Shown here one piece after another: positions 7,229 through 14,888 of a stretch of 23,473 bases of DNA; within the stretch, counting starts at the first letter, position 1, and each line of letters starts with the position of its first letter. The position numbers and the translations under genes are program-made. The notes beneath the pieces are model-generated. The model was not told the DNA's origin, searched no databases, and saw only the letters and a program-made list of their open reading frames with translations. This stretch comes from Turicibacter sp. (lineage in GTDB: Bacteria > Bacillota > Bacilli > MOL361 > Turicibacteraceae), in NCBI GenBank assembly GCA_030531025.1, contig JAUMTV010000051.1, positions 1 through 23,473 of the forward strand. Direction: 5' to 3'.

Positions 7229-8689
7229 ATGATTCAATTTAAATCAAATCTAAACATTAAAAACGAAAAAACAAATTTAGTAATTGGAGTCTTTTCTGAT
7301 TTATCTCATGAAATAATCAATCAATTAGATAAATCATTAAATAAGCGCCTATCTTCTTCGATTAAAGAAGGATTAATCCCTACAAGTCTTAGAGATATTA
7401 CACCTATCTATCCTTTAGGTCAAATTGAAAGTAAAAAAGTTTACATCGTTGGATTAGGTCAATCAAGTAACTTCACAGTTGAAAAATGTCGTCAAACATT
7501 TGGAAAGATTGCAAAAGCAGCAAAAGAAGATGTGACTATTTTATTAGAAACGTTCGACTGTCATGAAGTTTCAATCAATGAATTAGCAATGATTTGTTCA
7601 GAAGCTATTACACTAGCAACATACGAGATGGAAACTTATAAGACTGAAAAGAAAGCTACTGAGCCAGTTAACTTCTTCATTCACTGTGACTCACAAATCA
7701 CTGATGATATAACTCGTGGGGTCGTTTATGGTGAGGCAACAAATAGTGCTCGTCAGTTATTAAATGAACCAGGAAATAAGTTAACTGCGACAGATTTAGC
7801 AAACACAATTGCTCAATTTGCAAATAAAAATGATCTCGAAGTCCGTATTGTAGAGAAAGAGGAGATGGAGCAACTAGGAATGGGTGGAATCCTTGGAGTT
7901 AATCGTGGATCAGTAGAACCACCTAAAATGATTGTCGTTAAATATCAAGGAACTCCACGTTTTGAAAATATTACAGCTTTAGTTGGTAAAGGGTTAACTT
8001 TCGATACTGGTGGATATTGCTTAAAATCACGTACCGGAATGGAAGCGATGAAAGGTGATATGGGAGGAGCTGCCTCTGCATTTGGTGCGTTCCAAGTCGC
8101 TGTTCGTTTAAAACTACCAGTTAATTTACTACTTGTGATTCCATCAACGGATAACATGATTAGTGGGGATGCAATTAAACCCGGTGATATTTTAACAACA
8201 ATGAGCGGAAAAACAGTTGAAGTCACAAATACGGATGCTGAAGGTCGTTTAATTTTAGCAGATGGAATTACTTTTGCTAAGCATTTAGGAGCAAGTAAAA
8301 TTATCGATTTAGCAACACTTACAGGTGCAATTATTGCAGCATTAGGAAGCGAAACAACAGGTGCCTTTACAAATAATGAAGCCTTCTTTGCTGACTTCCA
8401 AAAAGCTGCTGATTTAACAAATGAGTATATTTGGCAAATGCCACTATTCCCACGTGATCAAAAATCACTACGTAATAGTGATGTAGCTGATTTGAATAAT
8501 GCTCCTGTAGGAAAACCAGGTGCGATTATGGCAGCCGCTTTCTTAAAAGAATTTGTAGGAGATACACCATGGATTCACTTAGATATTGCTGGAACAGCTG
8601 ATGCTAAAGCTGTTCATGATTTAGGGCCAAAAGGTGGAACAGGTGTGATGGTTCGTACCATTGGAAGATATTTAGAATTACAAGCTTAA
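7229..8689 (+). CDS. pepA: Leucyl aminopeptidase (M17 family)
   Basis: This cytoplasmic metallopeptidase removes amino-terminal residues from peptides, using two divalent metals in a hexamer. The metal and catalytic motifs are present: GKGLTFDTGG with Lys254 and Asp259, then MKGDMGGAA, and NTDAEGRL at 334-341 with Asp336, Glu338 and Arg340. An in-frame ATG at 7103 would add 42 residues, but these overlap the promoter and have no ribosome site. ATG at 7229 has AGAAAGGGTGAG at good spacing, giving 486 aa, the usual length. It is a single-gene unit between two terminators. The physiological peptide substrate cannot be read from the sequence. Confidence 0.95.
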   Translation: MIQFKSNLNIKNEKTNLVIGVFSDLSHEIINQLDKSLNKRLSSSIKEGLIPTSLRDITPIYPLGQIESKKVYIVGLGQSSNFTVEKCRQTFGKIAKAAKEDVTILLETFDCHEVSINELAMICSEAITLATYEMETYKTEKKATEPVNFFIHCDSQITDDITRGVVYGEATNSARQLLNEPGNKLTATDLANTIAQFANKNDLEVRIVEKEEMEQLGMGGILGVNRGSVEPPKMIVVKYQGTPRFENITALVGKGLTFDTGGYCLKSRTGMEAMKGDMGGAASAFGAFQVAVRLKLPVNLLLVIPSTDNMISGDAIKPGDILTTMSGKTVEVTNTDAEGRLILADGITFAKHLGASKIIDLATLTGAIIAALGSETTGAFTNNEAFFADFQKAADLTNEYIWQMPLFPRDQKSLRNSDVADLNNAPVGKPGAIMAAAFLKEFVGDTPWIHLDIAGTADAKAVHDLGPKGGTGVMVRTIGRYLELQA

Positions 8690-8697
8690 TGCCTAAT

Positions 8698-8732
8698 AAA
8701 AAGGGATATCGTCTAACGATATCCTTTTTTTT
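8698..8732 (+). terminator. Terminator after pepA
   Basis: GGATATCG (8704-8711) pairs with CGATATCC (8717-8724), loop TCTAA, with A-run and eight T on either side. Confidence 0.92.
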
Positions 8733-8804
8733 GTTTTTAATCATAATCTTTTATTTATGAAATACATTAGATATTAATTATCGTTTCTTAATGGGGGATT
8801 AGAC

Positions 8805-10112
8805 ATGGCAGAACTAGTGAAAGATTTAGAGCATATTATCTGGTCATACTTAGCAATACCAATATTACTTTTTGTTAGTTTAATATTTACATTTTATTTA
8901 CGAGGAGTTCAATTTCACTTTAAAAGGATGATTCAATGTTTAACAAAAAAGACATCAGATGATGGAGTTTCTTCATTTCAATCATTTGCAATGGCGTTAG
9001 CTGCAAGAGTTGGAGTTGGTTCATTAGCGGGGGTTGCCATTGGAATTTACATTGGAGGTCCGGGAAGTATATTCTGGATGTGGGTGAGTGCCTTTATTAC
9101 TGCTGCAGCCTCATTCGTTGAAAGTACACTCGCACAAATTTATAAAAAACAAGATGGAAATTTATATATAGGTGGTCCTGCCTACTATATTGAATATGGA
9201 ATGCATCAAAAAGGATTCGCCATTATTTATGCCTTTATCATTATTTTAACGTATACCTTTGGTTTTAGTGCGATTCAAGCTAATACAATTGCTACCTCTT
9301 TTAGGGATGTCCTTTCTATTCCTCCACTATTAACTGGAGTTGGATTAGCCTTAATTACTTCAATGATTATTTTTGGTGGAGCTTCAACAATCACCAAAAT
9401 GACATCAAAGATTGTCCCTATTATGGCGTTATTTTATATTGGAATTGGGCTATATGCTATTTTCACAAACTTAGATTACGTCCCAACCTTTTTTATCACT
9501 ATTTTTCAAGATGCCTTTCAGCCTTCCCCTCTAATAGGTGGAACCATAATGCATACGATTATTACAGGAATTAAACGAGGGGTTTTCTCAAATGAAGCGG
9601 GAATGGGATCAGGTGCACATGCCGCAGCTGTTACCAATAGCGAAAATCCTACTGATCAAGGATATATTCAAGCCTTTGGTGTTTACATCACAACAATTTT
9701 TATCTGTACGATAACCGCCTTTTTGATTATGGTGACGAATGCTGTTAATGTTGGGAATGACCATAGTAATGGAATCGAATTAACACAATATGCTCTTACT
9801 CAACTTTTCGGACCAATAGGTGGTATTATTTTAGCCCTTTCTATCTTTTTCTTTGCCTTTAGTACCATTCTAACAGGATATTTTTATGGCGAGTGCAATG
9901 TTAAATATCTATTTAATGATGAAAAGACTTTATATTTTGTAAGAATTATTGTCCTCATAGTTATTATTATTTCATCTATTGGATCGGCTTCTTTAATCTG
10001 GTCATTAGTTGATGTTGGAGTTGGACTTACCGCAACAATTAACGTCATGGCACTTTGTTACCTAGCAAAAGAAGTGAAACATTATTTAAATTTAAAAAGT
10101 CGTAAAGATTAA
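8805..10112 (+). CDS. Sodium:alanine/glycine symporter (AGCS family)
   Basis: The protein belongs to the AGCS family, which import small neutral amino acids (alanine, glycine or glutamine) with sodium. It has about 10-11 membrane helices over 435 aa. Family motifs are visible: the ARVGVGSLAGVAIGIYIGGP region with FWMW (about residues 65-90), the YIGGPAYYIEYG loop and GVFSNEAGMGSGAHAAA in the second half. The ribosome site is GGGGGAT. It is a single-gene unit. The exact substrate is not resolvable. A shared terminator separates it from the convergent unknown gene. Confidence 0.92.
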   Translation: MAELVKDLEHIIWSYLAIPILLFVSLIFTFYLRGVQFHFKRMIQCLTKKTSDDGVSSFQSFAMALAARVGVGSLAGVAIGIYIGGPGSIFWMWVSAFITAAASFVESTLAQIYKKQDGNLYIGGPAYYIEYGMHQKGFAIIYAFIIILTYTFGFSAIQANTIATSFRDVLSIPPLLTGVGLALITSMIIFGGASTITKMTSKIVPIMALFYIGIGLYAIFTNLDYVPTFFITIFQDAFQPSPLIGGTIMHTIITGIKRGVFSNEAGMGSGAHAAAVTNSENPTDQGYIQAFGVYITTIFICTITAFLIMVTNAVNVGNDHSNGIELTQYALTQLFGPIGGIILALSIFFFAFSTILTGYFYGECNVKYLFNDEKTLYFVRIIVLIVIIISSIGSASLIWSLVDVGVGLTATINVMALCYLAKEVKHYLNLKSRKD

Positions 10113-10128
10113 TCTTTACGACTTTTTT
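10094..10128. terminator. Bidirectional terminator between convergent genes
   Basis: A perfect 17-bp inverted repeat (10094-10110 with 10111-10127) has A-runs on one side and T-runs on the other. It overlaps the stop codon of the symporter gene and abuts the end of the minus-strand gene. Confidence 0.9.
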
Positions 10129-10129
10129 A

Positions 10130-10699
10130 TTATTTAATAGTCGTTTCTAAAAATTGTACTAATGAACAAGGTTCGCTATCTTCAAATAGACGCTCAGAAT
10201 CATCAACAGTTTTTCGAATTTCATCTTTAATATCATTTAGTTTTTGTAGGATTGTATCTGTATGGAAAGTTCCTACATTATAGTATAAAAATAAATCTTC
10301 AAATGCTTTCGCTGTTTTATTTAACTCCTGGTTAATTTTAATGAATGAGTTAATATTTTTACTTCGAGCTGCATTTTTAAAATGCTCTAAATCAAGACGA
10401 ATCGTTTCAATTACATCTTCTTCATTTTCATATTCTTTTAAAGGTAATGGATAAGGTTTAAGTCGCTCTAAGAAATAGCGATTCGATTTATTAATATTAT
10501 AAACATACGACAATCTAAAGTCTCCAATATGGAATCTAACATAGCAGCATTTCGCATTTAATTGAAGGACTTCACCTTCCATTTGTCTTAATTTCATCCC
10601 ATGCTGTTCAGCTTCCATCTCTAAATAACTTGCTTGAGAAAAAACGCCTGAACTTGAATAACCTCTAGTTGGTCTGGAAGAACGAGTATATTTTGTCAT
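10130..10699 (-). CDS. Hypothetical protein, 189 aa
   Basis: I do not recognise this family. The first 20 residues are basic and Ser/Thr/Arg-rich (MTKYTRSSRPTRGYSSSG). The middle has alternating hydrophobic strands around CCYVRFHIGDFRLSYVY. The last 110 residues are highly charged and probably helical, possibly coiled coil (DVIETIRLDLEHFK to NDIKDEIRKTVDDSERLF). There is no signal peptide or membrane helix, so it is likely cytoplasmic. The ribosome site AAAGGGGAA supports the start. It lies 56 nt downstream of the ArsB/NhaD-type transporter gene with no terminator between, so the two may be cotranscribed. Confidence 0.8.
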   Translation of the reverse strand: MTKYTRSSRPTRGYSSSGVFSQASYLEMEAEQHGMKLRQMEGEVLQLNAKCCYVRFHIGDFRLSYVYNINKSNRYFLERLKPYPLPLKEYENEEDVIETIRLDLEHFKNAARSKNINSFIKINQELNKTAKAFEDLFLYYNVGTFHTDTILQKLNDIKDEIRKTVDDSERLFEDSEPCSLVQFLETTIK

Positions 10700-10755
10700 A
10701 GTTATAATTCCCCTTTATCAATAGAATAGTTTAAATCATCTTTTCTTTTCCTTGA

Positions 10756-12030
10756 TTATAAATAAAAGATGAAGAGGTATACAGTCGAAATTGCAACAGC
10801 GACAATCATAATTGGAAAACCAATTTTTAAGAAGTCACCAAATGATAGCTTATATCCTTTTTTATGTAGCATTCCGCTAACAATAACATTTGAAGATGCT
10901 CCAACGATACTACCATTTCCACCTAGACAAGCTCCAAGTGCTAATGCCCACCATAATGGCGTCGTATCCATTCCAGTCATCTCACCAATATTTAAAATTA
11001 ATGGAATCATTGTCGCTACAAATGGAATATTATCTAAAAATGCAGAAGCAATAGCTGCTACCCATAAAATGAGTAACGAAGTAATAACAACACTACCACC
11101 TGTTAAATTAATTAACCCACTCGCTAATACTTCAAGAACACCTACTGTTTCAAGTGCTCCAACCATAACAAATAATCCCATGAAGAAAAAGATAGTCGGC
11201 CATTCAACTTCTTCTAAAATTTCTTCAACATCTACTTTTCCAATTAATAATAAAATCCCTGCTCCTAACAATGCGATCGTTGCTGATTCAATCCCAAACG
11301 CATGGTGAGAAGCAAATCCTGCGATTGTTAATAATAAAATAATACCACTTTTTCTTAATAAGACTGGATCAGTAATAGCCTTTGAAACATCAAACTCTTC
11401 GATTTTTTTCTTATTATCTTCACTAATATGTAATTGTTTATTAAAAATAAATTTTAAAATCAATAACACAACAGTGAAAATAACAAGTACTACAGGACCT
11501 AAGTTGAACAATACATCTGTAAATGATAATCCTGTTGCCCCACTAATCATAATAATTGTCGGGTCTCCAATTGATGTTGCTAATCCACCAATATTAGCAC
11601 TAAATACCTCTGTTAGTAAAAATGGAATTGCATTTAGTCCTAATGTTTCTGTAATAACGAATGTCACTGGTGCTATAAGTAGAATCGTTGTTACGTTATC
11701 TAAAAGAGCTGAAGAAATAGCAGTAATCGCTGCAAAATAAACCATGATTCGCCATGGACTTCCTTTTGATAACTTCGCTGTCTTAATCGCAACATACTGG
11801 AAGATTCCAGTTCGCTTTAAAATATTAACAATAATCATCATACCGATTAATAATCCGACAGTATTAAAGTCAATAAACTTCAGTGCCTCTTCTTGATTGA
11901 AGATATGGAAAATTACCATAAAAACAGCACCTAATAAGGCAACAACTGTACGGTTAAATTTTTCAGAAATGATAATTCCATAGGCAACAAGGAAAATGAT
12001 AATTGCTGGGAGAAACTGTTGGCTTTCCAA
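10756..12030 (-). CDS. ArsB/NhaD-type (ion transporter superfamily) permease
   Basis: This is a member of the ion transporter superfamily, which includes ArsB, NhaD, CitM and the P protein. It has about 11-12 membrane helices in two related halves. Each half carries an ALLDNVTTIL or AFLDNIPFVA sequence, and the paired re-entrant regions show IGDPTIIMISG and GGNGSIVGASSNV. Both are typical of this superfamily. The substrate (arsenite, Na+/H+, or an organic anion) cannot be decided; no arsR or arsenate reductase is nearby. An in-frame GTG lies at 12039, but AAAGGAG runs straight into it. TTG at 12030 has that site eight bases upstream and is the likelier start (424 aa). Confidence 0.88.
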   Translation of the reverse strand: MESQQFLPAIIIFLVAYGIIISEKFNRTVVALLGAVFMVIFHIFNQEEALKFIDFNTVGLLIGMMIIVNILKRTGIFQYVAIKTAKLSKGSPWRIMVYFAAITAISSALLDNVTTILLIAPVTFVITETLGLNAIPFLLTEVFSANIGGLATSIGDPTIIMISGATGLSFTDVLFNLGPVVLVIFTVVLLILKFIFNKQLHISEDNKKKIEEFDVSKAITDPVLLRKSGIILLLTIAGFASHHAFGIESATIALLGAGILLLIGKVDVEEILEEVEWPTIFFFMGLFVMVGALETVGVLEVLASGLINLTGGSVVITSLLILWVAAIASAFLDNIPFVATMIPLILNIGEMTGMDTTPLWWALALGACLGGNGSIVGASSNVIVSGMLHKKGYKLSFGDFLKIGFPIMIVAVAISTVYLFIFYL

Positions 12031-12167
12031 TGAACTCACTCCTTTATGAAAATTTTGCAGAATTCATTATAGGTTAATTATTTGGTAATTAATACAAGTA
12101 ATTTTTGTAATAATTAGTAAATAATTTGATAAATTTAGTAATTAACTGGATGTTTTATTTAATTATT

Positions 12168-12237
12168 AGGAGATATTTCGTCATATAAAACGGTTTATCT
12201 CTTAGTAATGCTACTCCTTAATATCTCCATTTTTTTT
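12168..12237 (+). promoter_or_regulatory. Attenuator-like leader upstream of the MATE gene
   Basis: GGAGATATT (12169-12177) can pair with AATATCTCC (12220-12228), followed by eight T, which forms an intrinsic terminator about 120 nt before the MATE start. The same left arm can instead pair with TATCTCTT (12196-12203; eight pairs with one G-U), or AGGAG with CTCCT (12214-12218). The terminator and at least one other hairpin are therefore mutually exclusive. No known riboswitch consensus is recognised. The rest of the gap 12040-12358 is very AT-rich; I find no gene in it. Confidence 0.5.
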
Positions 12238-12358
12238 ATAATTAGTCTTGATTGCTAACTAACGAAGGAATTTTTAAAGGAATTTATAGTTTTTTTGTAA
12301 TAACTTTAGAATTAGACATACTAAAATAGAACGTATTAAGTAATGGAGTGACCTTTTA

Positions 12359-13723
12359 ATGAAAGCAAATCATAATAGTGAATTTTTAGAAACTGAAAAA
12401 ATTAGTAAGCTCCTTTTTTCTTTTTCTATGCCTGCCTTTATCGCTATGCTAGCTAGCGGTGTCTATAATATAGTGGATACTATTTTTATTGGAAAAGGAA
12501 TTGGCACTTTAGCTGTTGGTGGTGTTGGAATTGTCTTTCCTATTCAAACTTTATACAATGCATTTGCACAAATGATTTCAATTGGAGCAGCGTCAGCCAT
12601 ATCAAGAAGTTTAGGGGAGAAAAAAGATGACCGGGCAAACCAAGTAACAACTAACGCCTATATTCTAACCACTATTATTTCTATTTTATTAATGATAGGT
12701 AGTTATTTTTTCATCAATCCAATCTTATATTTCTTTGGATCAAATGAAGAGCTCATTTCTTATGCACATGATTATTTAATCATTTCTATTTTAGCAATTC
12801 CATTTAATGCACTTGCTTTACTTTCTAGTGCTGTCTTTCGAGCGGAAGGAAATATTAAAATTTCAATGATTACGGTGTTAATTGGGTCTCTTTTAAATAT
12901 TGCACTCGATCCATTATTCATTTTTATTTTTAACTTCGGCATTAAAGGCGCAGCTTTTGCAACTGTTATTTCCCAGGCACTAGCCACTATATTTTCTTTA
13001 TTTTATATTCTAAGTCATCGCAGTATCGTGAGATTTGAACGAAAATATTTGATTCCAAACTTAAAGATTTCAAGTTCAATTATTAGTGTGGGATTTTCAG
13101 CTTTTGCGAGAAACGGAGCTAGTTCACTTTTTGCTTTAATTACGAATTCAACATTAAGAACTTTTGGAGGAACATTATCTATCACAGCCTTTGGAACCGT
13201 CAATCGAATTATTTCCTTTTTCTTCTTACCGATTATGGGAATTAATCAAGGATTGCAACCAATTGTGAGTTATAACTATGGAGCAAGACAGCCCGAACGT
13301 ATTAAACAAGTCGTCAAATTAGCTCTCATTTATACGACAATTATTGGAGCTGTTGGATCGTTAGTTGGTATTTTATTTCCAACGGTAACGATTAGTTTAT
13401 TTGCAAAAGATGAGAATTTAATTTCTGAAGCTACATTTGTCCTTAGATTACAGCTGCTGTTTTATTGGACGATTGGACTACAAATGGTCGCTTCAACGTT
13501 TTATCAATCACTTGGTAAAGCTATTCCATCTTTATTTCTATCAATTCTTAGACAATTTATTATTCTAATTCCTCTGATTTTCATTCTCCCTCGATACACA
13601 TCTCTTGGAATAAATGGTGTTTGGTACGCCTTTCCAATTTCTGATTTTACTGCTTTCTTAATTTCGGCTTTTGTACTATGGCGTGCTTGGCATCATCTCG
13701 ATAAAAAAAACGAAGACATTTAG
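12359..13723 (+). CDS. MATE family efflux transporter
   Basis: The protein is a MATE exporter, a family that expels drugs, dyes or metabolites in exchange for Na+ or H+. It has 454 aa and 12 predicted membrane helices in two halves. Family-type segments are visible: PAFIAMLASGVYNIVDTIFI at the first helix, the loop with SIGAASAISRSLGEKK, and GINQGLQPIVSYNYGARQPE in the second half. The ribosome site TGGAGTGA lies before the ATG. Expression may be controlled by the attenuator-like leader at 12168-12237. The substrate cannot be predicted. Confidence 0.93.
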   Translation: MKANHNSEFLETEKISKLLFSFSMPAFIAMLASGVYNIVDTIFIGKGIGTLAVGGVGIVFPIQTLYNAFAQMISIGAASAISRSLGEKKDDRANQVTTNAYILTTIISILLMIGSYFFINPILYFFGSNEELISYAHDYLIISILAIPFNALALLSSAVFRAEGNIKISMITVLIGSLLNIALDPLFIFIFNFGIKGAAFATVISQALATIFSLFYILSHRSIVRFERKYLIPNLKISSSIISVGFSAFARNGASSLFALITNSTLRTFGGTLSITAFGTVNRIISFFFLPIMGINQGLQPIVSYNYGARQPERIKQVVKLALIYTTIIGAVGSLVGILFPTVTISLFAKDENLISEATFVLRLQLLFYWTIGLQMVASTFYQSLGKAIPSLFLSILRQFIILIPLIFILPRYTSLGINGVWYAFPISDFTAFLISAFVLWRAWHHLDKKNEDI

Positions 13724-13738
13724 CTGTCTTCGTTTTTT
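13705..13738. terminator. Bidirectional terminator between MATE and nitroreductase genes
   Basis: A 14-bp stem (13705-13718 with 13725-13738) has a 6-nt loop and A/T tails on both sides. It includes the MATE stop codon and touches the end of the convergent minus-strand gene. Confidence 0.9.
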
Positions 13739-14255
13739 ATTCAATAATTCTCCAAGTTCCTCTTCTTTGTTCAGGTTCATCAGGTGTTTTCACACGTTCA
13801 CCTAAGGCAACACCTCCCATAAACTCATAACCTTCTGGAATTTGAAATTGATCTTGATAATCATAAAACTTTTCACTTTGATTTAACGCTTTAACTTCAT
13901 CAATCCAACAACTAGCTAAATTTAAGTCTTCTGCTGCTAGTAAAATATTTTGAGTACATACTGCACAATCAACCATAGAATTAGTAGCAATTTTATCACC
14001 TAAAACTAAAATAAGAGCTGGTGCTCCGTAAAAGTAATCTTTTAATATTTCTTCTTTTACGATATTAATTTCATCATTTAACAGATGAATAACTTCACAA
14101 GTTAAAATACCAACAAGATACCACGGCTGCTCATTATTACAACTTGGTGCACTAAGGCCACACTTAATTAATAACTCAAGTTGATCTTTCGATAATTTTG
14201 TGTCTTTAAATTCATGATGACTTCTTCGTTTAGCAATTGTTTCTAGCGTATTCAA
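13737..14255 (-). CDS. Nitroreductase-family oxidoreductase
   Basis: This is a small FMN-dependent oxidoreductase of the nitroreductase fold, which typically uses NAD(P)H to reduce nitro compounds, quinones or flavins. It has the family opening ETIAKRRSHHEF with paired Arg that bind the FMN phosphate, SAPSCNNEQPW in the next helix region, and GGVALGER near the end. An in-frame ATG at 14273 has no ribosome site. AAGGGAG instead lies seven bases before TTG at 14255, which gives a protein starting at the conserved NTLETIAKRRS region (172 aa). The native substrate is unknown. The gene is divergent from the cotJ unit. Confidence 0.88.
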   Translation of the reverse strand: MNTLETIAKRRSHHEFKDTKLSKDQLELLIKCGLSAPSCNNEQPWYLVGILTCEVIHLLNDEINIVKEEILKDYFYGAPALILVLGDKIATNSMVDCAVCTQNILLAAEDLNLASCWIDEVKALNQSEKFYDYQDQFQIPEGYEFMGGVALGERVKTPDEPEQRRGTWRIIE

Positions 14256-14354
14256 CGAATCATCTCCCTTCATTAAATAGTAACATTATTAGCGTATCCA
14301 AAAGTTCATTTCATAATCAAAGCTTCTAATGATTTATTATCCTGTCACACTATC

Positions 14355-14382
14355 ACCATTTAGGATTTCCTAACATATTTTA
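14355..14382 (+). promoter_or_regulatory. Possible mother-cell sigma promoter of the cotJ operon
   Basis: CATATTTTA (14374-14382) matches the CATANNNTA -10 element of sigma-K, and also resembles the sigma-E -10. AC at 14355-14356 is 17 bp upstream, as the sigma-K consensus expects. B. subtilis cotJ is transcribed by sigma-E. The transcript would start near 14389, about 80 nt before the intron. The match is short, so confidence is low. Confidence 0.3.
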
Positions 14383-14385
14383 AAT

Positions 14386-14471
14386 TAGGCAAGATGATGA
14401 TGCCTATTAGTTTAAGAAGCTGAATGACTTGGAGGATGTTATCTAGTTTCTTAAACATGTCATATGGAGGT
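14386..14471 (+). promoter_or_regulatory. Structured 5' exon leader with the cotJA ribosome site
   Basis: The leader contains a 6-bp hairpin (TAGGCA 14386-14391 with TGCCTA 14401-14406). It also has a 12-bp stem with one G-U pair (14410-14421 with 14445-14456). In the loop of that stem is GGAGGA (14431-14436), a near copy of the real GGAGGT at 14466-14471. ATGAC (14424-14428) can pair with GTCAT (14459-14463) as an alternative to the stem. GGAGG at 14466-14470 is the only strong ribosome site for cotJA, and the 5' splice site follows its T. A short open frame from ATG 14424 runs in phase to 14471, with no convincing ribosome site. Confidence 0.5.
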
Positions 14472-14875
14472 AATGCCTCCCATGTTCGGAAACGAGCATG
14501 GAGTAAGAGATCACTCTTCAAAATCCTTTGAATTGCTGGAATTTCCTAAAGCTCATTCAACCACAACGTAAAAGCGAATAGCTTTAAGCGTGAAGGTGAC
14601 GAAAGTAGAAAAAATGAATGAGATGGCATATGGTTAAATCCTAAGTGCCGCAGCAATGGATAATCAGCAGGTAAGCCTCGAATAGAGGAAACTTCAACGA
14701 CTATCCTTAATAGGAGTAGGCTATAAGCGATTGATAGCCGAAGCGGAGGATACCCATCTATTCTATAGAGGGGTAATGATATAGTCTGCACTCATATGAA
14801 AATATGAGATGTTCTTAACTGAACTGCATGAGCCTAGCGAACTCGTGTGAACAATATCAAAACATAATAGTTTTG
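14472..14875 (+). ncRNA. Group I self-splicing intron (IA2-like, no endonuclease ORF)
   Basis: The catalytic core can be folded completely. P1: GGAGGU (14466-14471) pairs with GCCUCC (14475-14480), including the required U-G at the splice site. P2: 14481-14500, with a GAAA loop. P3: ATCCTT (14523-14528) with GAGGAT (14746-14751). P4: GCTG (14535-14538) with CAGC at 14651 or 14665. P5: CTCATTC (14552-14558) with GAATGAG (14616-14622). P7: GACTA (14699-14703) with TAGTC (14782-14786). P7.1: 14704-14715. P7.2: 14719-14739. P8: near 14751-14775. P9: 14791-14808, with a GAAA loop. The stretches AACGACTATCC and GATATAGTCTG match the phage T4 td intron core. The 5' end is well supported. The 3' end is uncertain: G14875 allows a P10 pairing (exon AUU with intron AAU), while G14870, G14880 and G14881 are alternatives. 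The 81-codon minus-strand frame here is a shadow. Confidence 0.88.
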
Positions 14876-14888
14876 ATTTGGTGTAAAT

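Noticed and set aside
14410..14463. H-type pseudoknot combining the 12-bp stem with ATGAC/GTCAT
   Set aside because: Only 2 nt (14457-14458) would have to span a 12-bp stem, which is not geometrically possible. The two helices are treated as alternatives.
14386..14471. c-di-GMP-II (or c-di-GMP-I) aptamer upstream of the group I intron
   Set aside because: The C. difficile parallel made this the first idea, but I do not find the expected conserved strings of either class, such as GCAACCGACC for c-di-GMP-II. A covariance model search should confirm.
14546..14791. 81-codon minus-strand ORF inside the intron
   Set aside because: It overlaps the conserved intron core, has no ribosome site and does not resemble a homing endonuclease.
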